From the NCBI GenBank assembly GCA_003141795.1, contig PLNO01000351.1, positions 28,920 to 77,309 on the forward strand: 48,390 nt of DNA. The letters are read 5' to 3'. The DNA comes from Spirochaetaceae bacterium. Lineage in GTDB: Bacteria > Spirochaetota > Spirochaetia > SZUA-6 > Fen-1364. The notes under the pieces are model-generated. The model worked only from the letters and a program-made list of their open reading frames with translations. It did not search any database and was not told the origin of the DNA. The translations under genes and the position numbers were made by a program. Positions 40,412 to 47,532 of the stretch are shown here, piece after piece; within the stretch, counting starts at the first letter, position 1; each line of letters starts with the position of its first letter.

Positions 40412-41367
40412 GCCTTGCGCTTCGCGAGGCTGGAGAGGAGAACGGCGAGCACGATGATGACCCCCGTGAGTATGGATTGCACGTAGCTGTTCACCCCGAG
40501 GATGTTGAGCCCGTTGCCCAGGACCCCCATGACGAGGACCCCGAGGAGCGTACCGCCTATGTGAGCCTCCCCTTCGCGGAACACGGTCATGCCGAGGAAA
40601 ACAGCGGCCGCCGCATTGAGCATGAACGGATTGCCCGCCTGGGGATGTGCGGAAGCAAGTCGGCTGGTGAGCACGATGCCGCCGAACGCCGCGGTGACCC
40701 CCGAGATCCCGAAGGCGACCAGGCGGAGCATGCGTGCGTTGATGCCGGAGAGAAACGTCGCTTCGGGGTTGCCTCCGATCGCGTACAGCCGTCGGCCGAA
40801 GACCATCTGCTCCAGGAGGACCCAGGTCAGAACGAGGATGATGATCATGAAGAGGACCGAGACGGGAAGGGGACCGATATTGGCCTGGCCGAGCCAGAGG
40901 AACGAATCCGGCAGGCCGAACACGGTGACCCCGCTGGAGACGAGGAGAGCGACCCCGCCGAAGGCGGTCATGGTGGCGAGCGTCGCGACGAAAGCGGACA
41001 GTCCGCCGAAGGCGACAAGCACGCCGTTCAGGAGTCCGCAGATGCCGCCCAGGGCGAGGCCTGCCGCGATGCTCACCGGCACGCTGACGCCCGCCTTCAT
41101 GAGGAGCGCGACGATGATCCCCACGAGGCTTGCCAGGGAGCCGACGGAGAGGTCGAAATCGCCCGTCACCATCACGATCGTCACGCCGGCGGACACTATG
41201 GCGAGGGTCGCCACCTGCTCGATGACGTTGCGCAGGTTCCCCCACGTGGGGAAGACGGCGGGGCGCAGGATGGCGAAAACGCACAGGAGCACAAGGAAGC
41301 CGAGGATCGTCCCCCACTTTTTCAGGAACTGGGAGACGCCTCCCGTGCCGTGCTCGATCGATGTCAT
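40408..41367 (-). CDS. Ribose-type (CUT2) ABC permease
   Basis: 319 aa from the ATG at 41367 (ATGA overlap with the ATPase stop). Membrane helices and the family motifs IVSAGVTIVMVTGDFDLSVGSLA, GGNPEATFLSGINARM and NAAAAVFLGMTVFREGEAHIGGT are visible. The last motif departs from the usual VVGGxSLxGGxG pattern, with Phe-Leu-Gly and Arg-Glu-Gly-Glu, as in some autoinducer-2/erythritol-class permeases. It is coupled to the TrpA-like gene downstream. Confidence 0.93.
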   Translation of the reverse strand: MTSIEHGTGGVSQFLKKWGTILGFLVLLCVFAILRPAVFPTWGNLRNVIEQVATLAIVSAGVTIVMVTGDFDLSVGSLASLVGIIVALLMKAGVSVPVSIAAGLALGGICGLLNGVLVAFGGLSAFVATLATMTAFGGVALLVSSGVTVFGLPDSFLWLGQANIGPLPVSVLFMIIILVLTWVLLEQMVFGRRLYAIGGNPEATFLSGINARMLRLVAFGISGVTAAFGGIVLTSRLASAHPQAGNPFMLNAAAAVFLGMTVFREGEAHIGGTLLGVLVMGVLGNGLNILGVNSYVQSILTGVIIVLAVLLSSLAKRKA

Positions 41368-42872
41368 GTCACGTTCCTCCCGTAGCAGAGTGTGAGAAGC
41401 TTTTCCTCGTCCAGCCCCTTGTTCTCCACGATCGCGAGCTGGCGCCCCTCGTGCAGCACGAGGATGCGGTCGGCGAGTCCGACGAGCTCGGAGAAATCCG
41501 ACGAGGCAAGGAGAATGCCGCTCCCCCGGCTCGCGAGCTCCCGTATCACCGAATAGATCTCGTAACGGGCCCCGACGTCGACCCCGCGCGTCGGCTCGTC
41601 CAGCATGAAGACGCGGGGCTGACCGAGCATGTATTTGGCGATCACCACCTTCTGCTGGTTTCCCCCCGACAGGGTGGCAACCGGGTTGGCGTAGTCCGCG
41701 GCGCGCAGGTTCACCGCGGCCCCCTGCTCCCGTGAGGCGGCGCGCGCCCGCCGCCTGTCGAGAAATGCGCCCCGGGAAAGTGAGCGAAGATGCACCAGCG
41801 CGATGTTCTCCGCGATGGATCGGTTCAGCACGAGGCCCTGGCTCCGCCTCTCCTCGGGCACGCAGGCCACCCCGCGTCGGATGGACTGCGCGGGAGACCG
41901 GGGGTGAAACGGCTTTCCCTCCATCGTCATCGATCCTGAGGACGCCGGGGCCGCGCCGAAGAGCGTCCGCAGGAGCTCCGATCTCCCCGAGCCCACGAGC
42001 CCCGCGATGCCGAGGATTTCCCCGCGCAGCAGGCCGAACGTGACGTCCCGGATCCCCCTGCCGCACAGATCCTTGACGGCGAGGATCGGCACCCCGTCGG
42101 CGGGAGTGCCGACGCGGGGGGGAAAGAGCGCGCTCATGTCACGCCCGGTCATCATGGCTATCAACCTGCCCCTGTCGGTGTCCGCCGTTCTCACCGTCCC
42201 GATGACCAGGCCGCCCCGCATGACGCTGATGCGGTCGGTGAGGGAGAGGATCTCCCCCAGGGCGTGGCTCACGTAGACGACGGTGGCGCCGGTCTCCTTC
42301 AGGGTGCGTACGACCCGGAAGAGCGATGCTTTCTCCACGTCGCTCAGCGACGTGGTGGGCTCGTCCATGAAGTAAACCGACGCTGATTCGGCGAAGGCGC
42401 GCGCGATTGCGACCATGGACCTCTGCACCGTGCTGAGCTTCGCCACCGGCACGTTCACCGGCAGGCTCGCCCCAAGCCGGGAGAGGATCGCCGCGGCTCG
42501 CGTGCGCAGCGTCTTCCAGGAGATGGTCCCCCACGGGGTGCGGGGATAGGGGTGGCCGAGGAAGATGTTCTCCGCCGCGCTCTGGAACTCGATGAGGTTC
42601 AACTCCTGATGGATGAAGGACAGTCCGCCGCGCCGCGCGTCGTGGGAGGAACGGATCGCCACGTCCCTGCCGCGAACGCGGATGTGTCCCGCGTCGGCCC
42701 GGACAACACCGGCGAGGATCTTGATGAGCGTCGATTTGCCGGCCCCGTTCTCCCCGATGAGGCCGTGGATCTCCCCGGCACGGAAATCGAGATCGACACC
42801 GGCGAGCACGCGGATCCCCGGGTACTCCTTGCGGATGCCCCGCAGCTCGAGGACCGTCTCTGGTCCGCTCAT
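41364..42872 (-). CDS. Ribose-type (CUT2) ABC ATPase, two fused nucleotide-binding domains
   Basis: 502 aa. Walker A GENGAGKSTL and Walker B VYFMDEPTTSL are in domain 1. The variant P-loop GLVGSGRSEL, LSGGNQQKVVIAKYM and VFMLDEPTRGVDVGAR are in domain 2. Both ends overlap neighbours by 4 bases (GntR upstream, permease downstream), an extreme case of the compact operon style here. Confidence 0.95.
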   Translation of the reverse strand: MSGPETVLELRGIRKEYPGIRVLAGVDLDFRAGEIHGLIGENGAGKSTLIKILAGVVRADAGHIRVRGRDVAIRSSHDARRGGLSFIHQELNLIEFQSAAENIFLGHPYPRTPWGTISWKTLRTRAAAILSRLGASLPVNVPVAKLSTVQRSMVAIARAFAESASVYFMDEPTTSLSDVEKASLFRVVRTLKETGATVVYVSHALGEILSLTDRISVMRGGLVIGTVRTADTDRGRLIAMMTGRDMSALFPPRVGTPADGVPILAVKDLCGRGIRDVTFGLLRGEILGIAGLVGSGRSELLRTLFGAAPASSGSMTMEGKPFHPRSPAQSIRRGVACVPEERRSQGLVLNRSIAENIALVHLRSLSRGAFLDRRRARAASREQGAAVNLRAADYANPVATLSGGNQQKVVIAKYMLGQPRVFMLDEPTRGVDVGARYEIYSVIRELASRGSGILLASSDFSELVGLADRILVLHEGRQLAIVENKGLDEEKLLTLCYGRNVT

Positions 42873-43663
42873 GAATCCTCCTCCCAGAACGACGACGTGA
42901 AGAGGTGCGCTGCCGGGTCGGTGAGTCGCGCCTTGGGAATGCCATAGGTGCTGACGTTGCTGCTCCCCGACTGCCGGATGGAGAGGAACACACGGCCTGT
43001 CCTGATGTACGCCTCATCGTAGAGCACGGCGGTCCGGGAAAGGTCGAAGCTGGCGCGCAGGGAGAGCAGCGCCGGGGTGCCCACCGTGTCACCGAGGGCG
43101 GCGGCCTCTTTTTTCGCCAGTGCAATGGGCAGCACGATCTCACGCCCCTCCACGACCCCGCCGCACGCGCTGCCCAGGCGCGCGTAGAGGGAGTCGCTGT
43201 CGGAGAGCTCTCTGATCAGTGCCTTGAACCGTGCGGACAGGTAGGAGCGCTGGAAAATCACCGGTTGGTCCCCGACGAGCCGCACGCGCGTCACGCAGCA
43301 GCATCTGCGCGCCCCGCCGCCGATCAACGCGAGCACGCGGGGGTCCTCCACCTCGTAGTCCCTGTTGACGATACGTGTGACGATCCTCGCTTCGTCCGGC
43401 CGCATGCTGTCGGAGAACCCGCGCAGGCGCAGGTCGCGTCCGCGCTTGGACCCCGAGGCGACGAAGGTTCCCACACCATGGGCGATCCTGAGAAGTCCTT
43501 CACCCTCCAGAACGGAGAGCGCCTGGCGCACCGTCATCACCGTGGTGTCGAAAATCGCGGCGAGCTCCTTCTGGCTGGGCAGCGCCCCGCCGGCGGGATA
43601 GTCACCCTTCCTGATCCGCTCCCGCAGGGTCCCCGCGATGCTGATGTAGCGCGGTCCTCTCAC
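42869..43663 (-). CDS. GntR/HutC-family transcriptional regulator
   Basis: 264 aa with a GTG start (GAGGTGGGG upstream). The N-terminal winged helix (ALPSQKELAAIFDTTVMTVRQALSVLEGEG) is followed by a C-terminal UTRA effector domain (RVRLVGDQPVIFQRSYLSA, ALLSLRASFDLSRTAVLYDEAYI). HutC-type repressors release DNA on binding a sugar phosphate or amino-acid derivative. It heads the operon it probably controls. A 14-bp palindrome (43693-43706) overlaps the predicted transcription start. Confidence 0.92.
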   Translation of the reverse strand: MRGPRYISIAGTLRERIRKGDYPAGGALPSQKELAAIFDTTVMTVRQALSVLEGEGLLRIAHGVGTFVASGSKRGRDLRLRGFSDSMRPDEARIVTRIVNRDYEVEDPRVLALIGGGARRCCCVTRVRLVGDQPVIFQRSYLSARFKALIRELSDSDSLYARLGSACGGVVEGREIVLPIALAKKEAAALGDTVGTPALLSLRASFDLSRTAVLYDEAYIRTGRVFLSIRQSGSSNVSTYGIPKARLTDPAAHLFTSSFWEEDS

Positions 43664-43692
43664 TCCGTTGTCCCCACCTCGCCGACGAGAGA

Positions 43693-43706
43693 TATAGAAC
43701 TCTATA
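43693..43706. promoter_or_regulatory. Candidate GntR operator
   Basis: A perfect palindrome, TATAGA, AC, TCTATA, centred near the predicted transcription start (about 43704) of the GntR operon and 30 bases before its GTG. The position suits autorepression. Confidence 0.6.
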
Positions 43707-43710
43707 ATTC

Positions 43711-43739
43711 ATTCTACGGCAGAGGCGGAGCTCGGTCAA
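43711..43739 (-). promoter_or_regulatory. Promoter of the GntR-ABC-TrpA-like-FGGY operon
   Basis: On the minus strand TTGACC (43734-43739), an exact 17-base spacer and TAGAAT (43711-43716). A C7 run lies immediately upstream of the -35. Confidence 0.65.
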
Positions 43740-43828
43740 GGGGGGGCCGCAGGAATGGCCGGAGGCTGTGCGGCGATGACAAATCTGCCTCGGGTGGGGT
43801 GGGGAGCTCAGAGGATGATGATGGGCGG

Positions 43829-43876
43829 CACGGCCGGTACTGTCGGGCACGTGCCCGGCTACCTCGCTTCACGCGG
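43829..43876. repeat. 48-bp dispersed intergenic repeat, copy B
   Basis: It matches 37045-37092 at 37 of 48 positions, ungapped, with the identical core GCTACCTCGCTTC (43858-43870). It ends two bases from the stop codon of the ASRT-family gene. A CGGGCAC/GTGCCCG self-complementary sequence (43844-43857) replaces the TACAAT-containing middle of copy A. Confidence 0.6.
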
Positions 43877-43878
43877 TA

Positions 43879-44247
43879 TTACACGAAATATCCCATCGTC
43901 GTGTAAAAGGCGAGGTTGGTCTGCCGTGGATCGAGCCTTCCGTACTGGACAACGACGGGTTGATCGGAGACGAGCTTCACGGCGTACTGGGTCGAAAGCG
44001 GCACCGTGAAACCGATGTCGCTGGCACGGTCCATGCGGAAGCAGCGGACCCGCTCGGCCTCCACCCTCAGGGGCGGCAGACTCTCCGGGGCGCGGTCCGT
44101 GAAATACAGCGTCAACGCGACCGTGGCGTCCAGCCGTCCGGTGTTGAGGACGATGATCGATTCATGTCCCTTCAGCAAGGAATCGCCTGCCGGTGGGAGC
44201 TCGGTATCGGGGAAGACCCAGACCTTTTTCCCGAGAGCGTTCTTCAT
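43879..44247 (-). CDS. ASRT-family protein (Anabaena sensory rhodopsin transducer-like)
   Basis: 122 aa, the family length. KVWVFPDTELPP, HESIIVLNTGRLDATVALTL, YFTDRAPE, VRCFRMDR and VVVQYGRLDPRQTN match the ASRT small beta-sandwich family. One member transmits the signal of a sensory rhodopsin; others, such as the Thermotoga protein of known structure, have no opsin partner. The family has been proposed to bind small molecules, possibly sugars. There is no opsin in this window. It lies 9 bases after the creatinase-like gene and is presumably co-transcribed, so a metabolic ligand is likely (inference). Confidence 0.82.
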   Translation of the reverse strand: MKNALGKKVWVFPDTELPPAGDSLLKGHESIIVLNTGRLDATVALTLYFTDRAPESLPPLRVEAERVRCFRMDRASDIGFTVPLSTQYAVKLVSDQPVVVQYGRLDPRQTNLAFYTTMGYFV

Positions 44248-44256
44248 GCCGCCCCC

Positions 44257-45429
44257 TCAGACCGCGATCTCGTGGATCGTATCGATCGGATTGGAGAGGA
44301 GCTCCGCCCTGTCCTTGCGGATGACGATACCCGTCTCCCAGCGGATCCCGAAGGTCGGCGTGGAAACGAACGTGTCGACCTGGAACGTCATGTTCTGGCG
44401 CAGCGGGTACGTGGAGTTGCTCTCCATCCAGGGCGCCTCCACCTCGATGAGCCCCGTGCCGTGGCAGGGACCGTAGATGTAGCAGTCGAAGAACCCGCGC
44501 GCTTTGAAAAGCTCCACGAACCTGGTGGCAACGTCCGACGCCATCACCCCCGCCTTCAACTGGGCATAGGTCCAGCGGTGCGCCTCCAGGCCGAACTCGA
44601 CGACCTCGCGCTTCCGACCGGTAAGGGGGCCCATGCTGACGGGGATCCCGATGCTGGGCGAGTATCCTTCCACCTTGGCGGAGAGGTTGAGCTGGACGAT
44701 GTCACCCTTTTCAATGACGCGATAGGTGGGCCGGGAAATCGCGTGACGCGTGGATTTCTCGCTGAAGACGTACATCGGAAGCCCCTCGTACTCCGCGCCG
44801 TTCTCGTAGATGCTCTTCTGCGCGATGCCGACGAGGGAGAGCTCCGTCATGCCCGGCCTGATCTGTTTCATGACGTCCCGCGTGGCGATCTCCGTGATGC
44901 GAAGCCCTTCACGGATGCAGGCGAGCTCGTTCTCCGACTTCACGCCGCGCAGCTCTATCATGATGTCGTCGGCCCGCACGATCTGGGCCTCGGGGAAGCA
45001 CTCCTTCAGCGCCTCGATCTGGACGATGCTGGTCACGAGGTAGCCGCCGATGCCGATCTTCAGGTTCCTGCCCTTCACGCCGAGGAAGGAGAACACGTCG
45101 GCGTACGTCGAGGCCTGGAGCTCGGGGTAGGAAGGGTCGGCCGATTCGCGGTAGGCCATCATCTGGAAGATGTCCTGGATCACGCTCCTGTCGGTCGCGA
45201 ACTTCATGCTCTCCGGCCCGACCATGATGGCGCACTTTCCCGACGGGGCGATCGCCACGCCCGCCGTTTCGAACAGCGGCCAGAAATTGCTGAAATAGCG
45301 GACGTTGGAATAGTCGGCTTCGGTGGAGTTGACCACGAGGACATCCAGGCCGTGCGCCGCTGCCAGCGCTGCCGCCTTCTTCACCCTTTCGCGATACTCA
45401 GCCTCCGGGATGCTCACGCGCTTTTCCAT
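44257..45429 (-). CDS. M24-family protein (creatinase/Xaa-Pro aminopeptidase fold) lacking two metal-ligand aspartates
   Basis: 390 aa from the ATG at 45429 (GAGGAGG upstream). It has the N-terminal creatinase-type domain and a C-terminal pita-bread domain. The residues equivalent to the two metal-binding Asp are Asn248 (IVQLNLSA) and Ser259 (GYSPSI), whereas His229 (TRHA), His323 (GPCHGTG) and Glu365 (RWETG) remain. Creatinase also works without metal and uses His and Glu residues, so this may be a creatinase-like C-N hydrolase rather than a peptidase (inference). It is followed by the ASRT-family gene. Confidence 0.85.
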   Translation of the reverse strand: MEKRVSIPEAEYRERVKKAAALAAAHGLDVLVVNSTEADYSNVRYFSNFWPLFETAGVAIAPSGKCAIMVGPESMKFATDRSVIQDIFQMMAYRESADPSYPELQASTYADVFSFLGVKGRNLKIGIGGYLVTSIVQIEALKECFPEAQIVRADDIMIELRGVKSENELACIREGLRITEIATRDVMKQIRPGMTELSLVGIAQKSIYENGAEYEGLPMYVFSEKSTRHAISRPTYRVIEKGDIVQLNLSAKVEGYSPSIGIPVSMGPLTGRKREVVEFGLEAHRWTYAQLKAGVMASDVATRFVELFKARGFFDCYIYGPCHGTGLIEVEAPWMESNSTYPLRQNMTFQVDTFVSTPTFGIRWETGIVIRKDRAELLSNPIDTIHEIAV

Positions 45430-45481
45430 CGCAACCTCCTCTGCAAAGTACGAATTGCCATCGTTGTCGGGAACGAGTGAC

Positions 45482-45509
45482 ATTCTATCCATTTCAGAAG
45501 CATTGTCAA
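45482..45509 (-). promoter_or_regulatory. Promoter of the M24-ASRT operon
   Basis: On the minus strand consensus TTGACA (45504-45509), a 16-base spacer and TAGAAT (45482-45487). The leader is about 45 bases and ends in GAGGAGG. Confidence 0.65.
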
Positions 45510-45578
45510 CAGAAACCCGCGCACGAACAGGTGAGGGGAAGATCGGCTTTGTGCGGCCGCCGGGGAAAGCGGCGCTTC

Positions 45579-46673
45579 CTAATGCCGGCTCAGGACCCTC
45601 GCGATCGACGCTTCCATGCTCTTTGCGGCGTCGGGAGTGAGCAGTCCCGCCTCCAGCGCGAACCGCATCGTCGACCCGCCGGGAAGGAGCTTGACGTTGC
45701 CTTTCGCCTTCTCGGCGTGGTACCCGTCGGATTCAGCGGTGGCGGGCAGGGCGAGCCCTATACAATCCTGATCCACTGTGCGGCTGATCCAGCGCACCGC
45801 GTGGTCCAGCGTGTCCAGCTTGTGCCCGATGTAGCTCGCACACCCGTCGGGGTGGACCATCATGCTGCGCCCCCAGCCCTCGGTGTCCGCCGTATAGGTG
45901 AGCATCATGACGACTTCAGGATCGAAGGGGAGGCCCGGCTTCAGGATCTCGTGACGCGACGGGTCCTCGGCGAGCTGCTTCAGGAAATCGGTGTACCCCA
46001 CGGGCGGATGGATGGTCGGGGCGACGTTCGTGCGCACCCTGACCGTTTGCGGCGTGCAGGGTGCAGAGTAGACGAGACGGCTGTTGTCGACGGGACGGAA
46101 GTTGACGTGGACGAGGTACATCAGCTCCATCGGGCCCCGCATGAGGTTTTCGATTTCCATTCCGACGGAGAGGATGGATCGCGCGGCGCGCAGTGTGACG
46201 CGCGGTCGGGCAGCGTAGTCGCAGCCGAATGCCACGGTGTGGTGGTACTGCCCGCCGACGGAGAGGAAAGCCCCCTCGGGATCGTCGCCGGCTTCCAGGA
46301 AAGCCGATTCGTACGGCGCATTGGGCAGCTCTCCGTGCAGGGGATGGGCATCCCCGGGGCCGGGGTTTCCCATGGCGGTTGCACCGCAGTGGATGAGGAA
46401 GGCGCCGTAGTTCAGGAGATACTCATGGGTGCGGCGCGGCTCCGCAAACCGCGACTGCATCGTGAGCCGCCGTCCGTCGAACCGCGCGTCCCAGACCTGC
46501 TGGCCGTGGAAGGGGAGCACGATGATTTCTCCCCGCCCGTTACGCATCCGCAGGGCCTCGACCCCGCTGTCGTAGCGGAACGTGCTCGCGACGAGCTCCC
46601 CGTGCTCCACCAGCGTCCGTTCCTTATCGCCGAAATACTCCGGGCGCAGCAGGATCCGCGTTTCGTTACTCAT
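45579..46673 (-). CDS. DUF4432 family aldose-1-epimerase-like protein
   Basis: 364 aa from the ATG at 46673, chosen because GAGGAG is 6 bases upstream; an ATG at 46679 would abut the site. The galactose-mutarotase-like beta-sandwich is suggested by IIVLPFHGQQVWDARFDG, HPLHGELPNAPYES (family His/Glu region), LMYLVHVNFRP and VKLLPGGSTMRFAL. DUF4432 proteins are sugar epimerase-like but mostly uncharacterised. It follows the FMN split-barrel-like gene by 10 bases and so belongs to the operon led by the radical-SAM activase. Confidence 0.85.
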   Translation of the reverse strand: MSNETRILLRPEYFGDKERTLVEHGELVASTFRYDSGVEALRMRNGRGEIIVLPFHGQQVWDARFDGRRLTMQSRFAEPRRTHEYLLNYGAFLIHCGATAMGNPGPGDAHPLHGELPNAPYESAFLEAGDDPEGAFLSVGGQYHHTVAFGCDYAARPRVTLRAARSILSVGMEIENLMRGPMELMYLVHVNFRPVDNSRLVYSAPCTPQTVRVRTNVAPTIHPPVGYTDFLKQLAEDPSRHEILKPGLPFDPEVVMMLTYTADTEGWGRSMMVHPDGCASYIGHKLDTLDHAVRWISRTVDQDCIGLALPATAESDGYHAEKAKGNVKLLPGGSTMRFALEAGLLTPDAAKSMEASIARVLSRH

Positions 46674-46683
46674 GCTCATCTCC

Positions 46684-47532
46684 TCAGAACCTGCTCACCG
46701 TCTGCAGCGGCACGGGCGGGTAGACCTGACCCGGCACGGGCGGCATCGAGTTGTACAGCCAGTCGATCTGCGCCACACCGCAGCGGATTCCAGCGAACCG
46801 CTGCATCCCCACGTAGCGCCCCCGCATCAACGCGTCTTCCATCTTGAGCGTCATGCCGAACAGGGCGAGGCTCGCCCCCCCGGGGATCTCTTCAAGGTCG
46901 GCGCCGTAGACGATGGGAGAGAAGATGATCCTGTCCCGGGAGGCAGCCTGGGCCTGGAGGACGGGGATGATGCGGGGGTAGCCGTCGGCGGCGACGTACG
47001 AGGCGAACTTGAGGTTCCCCATGCCGCTCATGAGCCCGCGCGTCCACGGGTTGAGCGCTACGCAGGACCTGACGGGCCCCGTGAGCGCGCGCGCGGTTGC
47101 CGTGACGACGGAAGCGGTGACGACAGCTCCCATGGGGAGGTCGTGCCTCCCGCTCTGCTCGACGAGATCCAGGTAGTACACGGTATGGATGCCGAAGTAG
47201 GAGTTGTAGCGGAACAGCGGCTCGTTGTTGTACGCCTCGTACTCAGGGCCCGCCTTCTGCGTGTGCGTGAAGGTGGCTGTGCCATGCCACAGCTGCTTCT
47301 GCAGCGACATGACGAGGAACCCGGTGCGCGGATTGCGCCGCACGTGCTCCTTGCTCAGGCCCTCGGTGAACTGGCCGAAGGTGAGCTGCGCCGGTCCCGC
47401 CGCGCGGAGGCTGGAGAGGAGCGTCATGTGCGGCAGCCCTTCGTCGTTCACCGTCGCGAGGATGCCGACCTTCATCGCGGGGGCAAGTCCCTCGATGTCC
47501 GTATCGGAAAACGTTGTCACCGTGTCCCTCAT
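46684..47532 (-). CDS. Pyridoxamine-phosphate-oxidase-like (FMN split-barrel) protein
   Basis: 282 aa. The N-terminal half (VGILATVNDEGLPHMTLLSS, LTFGQFTEGLSKEHVRRNPRTGFLVMS) resembles flavin- or cofactor-binding split barrels of the PNPOx type. The C-terminal half (LKFASYVAADGYPRIIPVLQ, DRIIFSP) looks like a second related unit, so the protein may be a tandem repeat of the fold. The start overlaps the activase stop (ATGA), giving tight coupling to a glycyl-radical-enzyme activase. An electron-transfer or cofactor role there is inference. The exact reaction is not known to me. Confidence 0.65.
   Translation of the reverse strand: MRDTVTTFSDTDIEGLAPAMKVGILATVNDEGLPHMTLLSSLRAAGPAQLTFGQFTEGLSKEHVRRNPRTGFLVMSLQKQLWHGTATFTHTQKAGPEYEAYNNEPLFRYNSYFGIHTVYYLDLVEQSGRHDLPMGAVVTASVVTATARALTGPVRSCVALNPWTRGLMSGMGNLKFASYVAADGYPRIIPVLQAQAASRDRIIFSPIVYGADLEEIPGGASLALFGMTLKMEDALMRGRYVGMQRFAGIRCGVAQIDWLYNSMPPVPGQVYPPVPLQTVSRF

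Noticed and set aside
43960..45480. A 506-codon plus-strand open frame opposite the M24 and ASRT-family genes
   Set aside because: The composition is Arg/Asp/His-rich without hydrophobic pattern, and both minus-strand genes beneath it have recognisable motifs and ribosome-binding or promoter signals.
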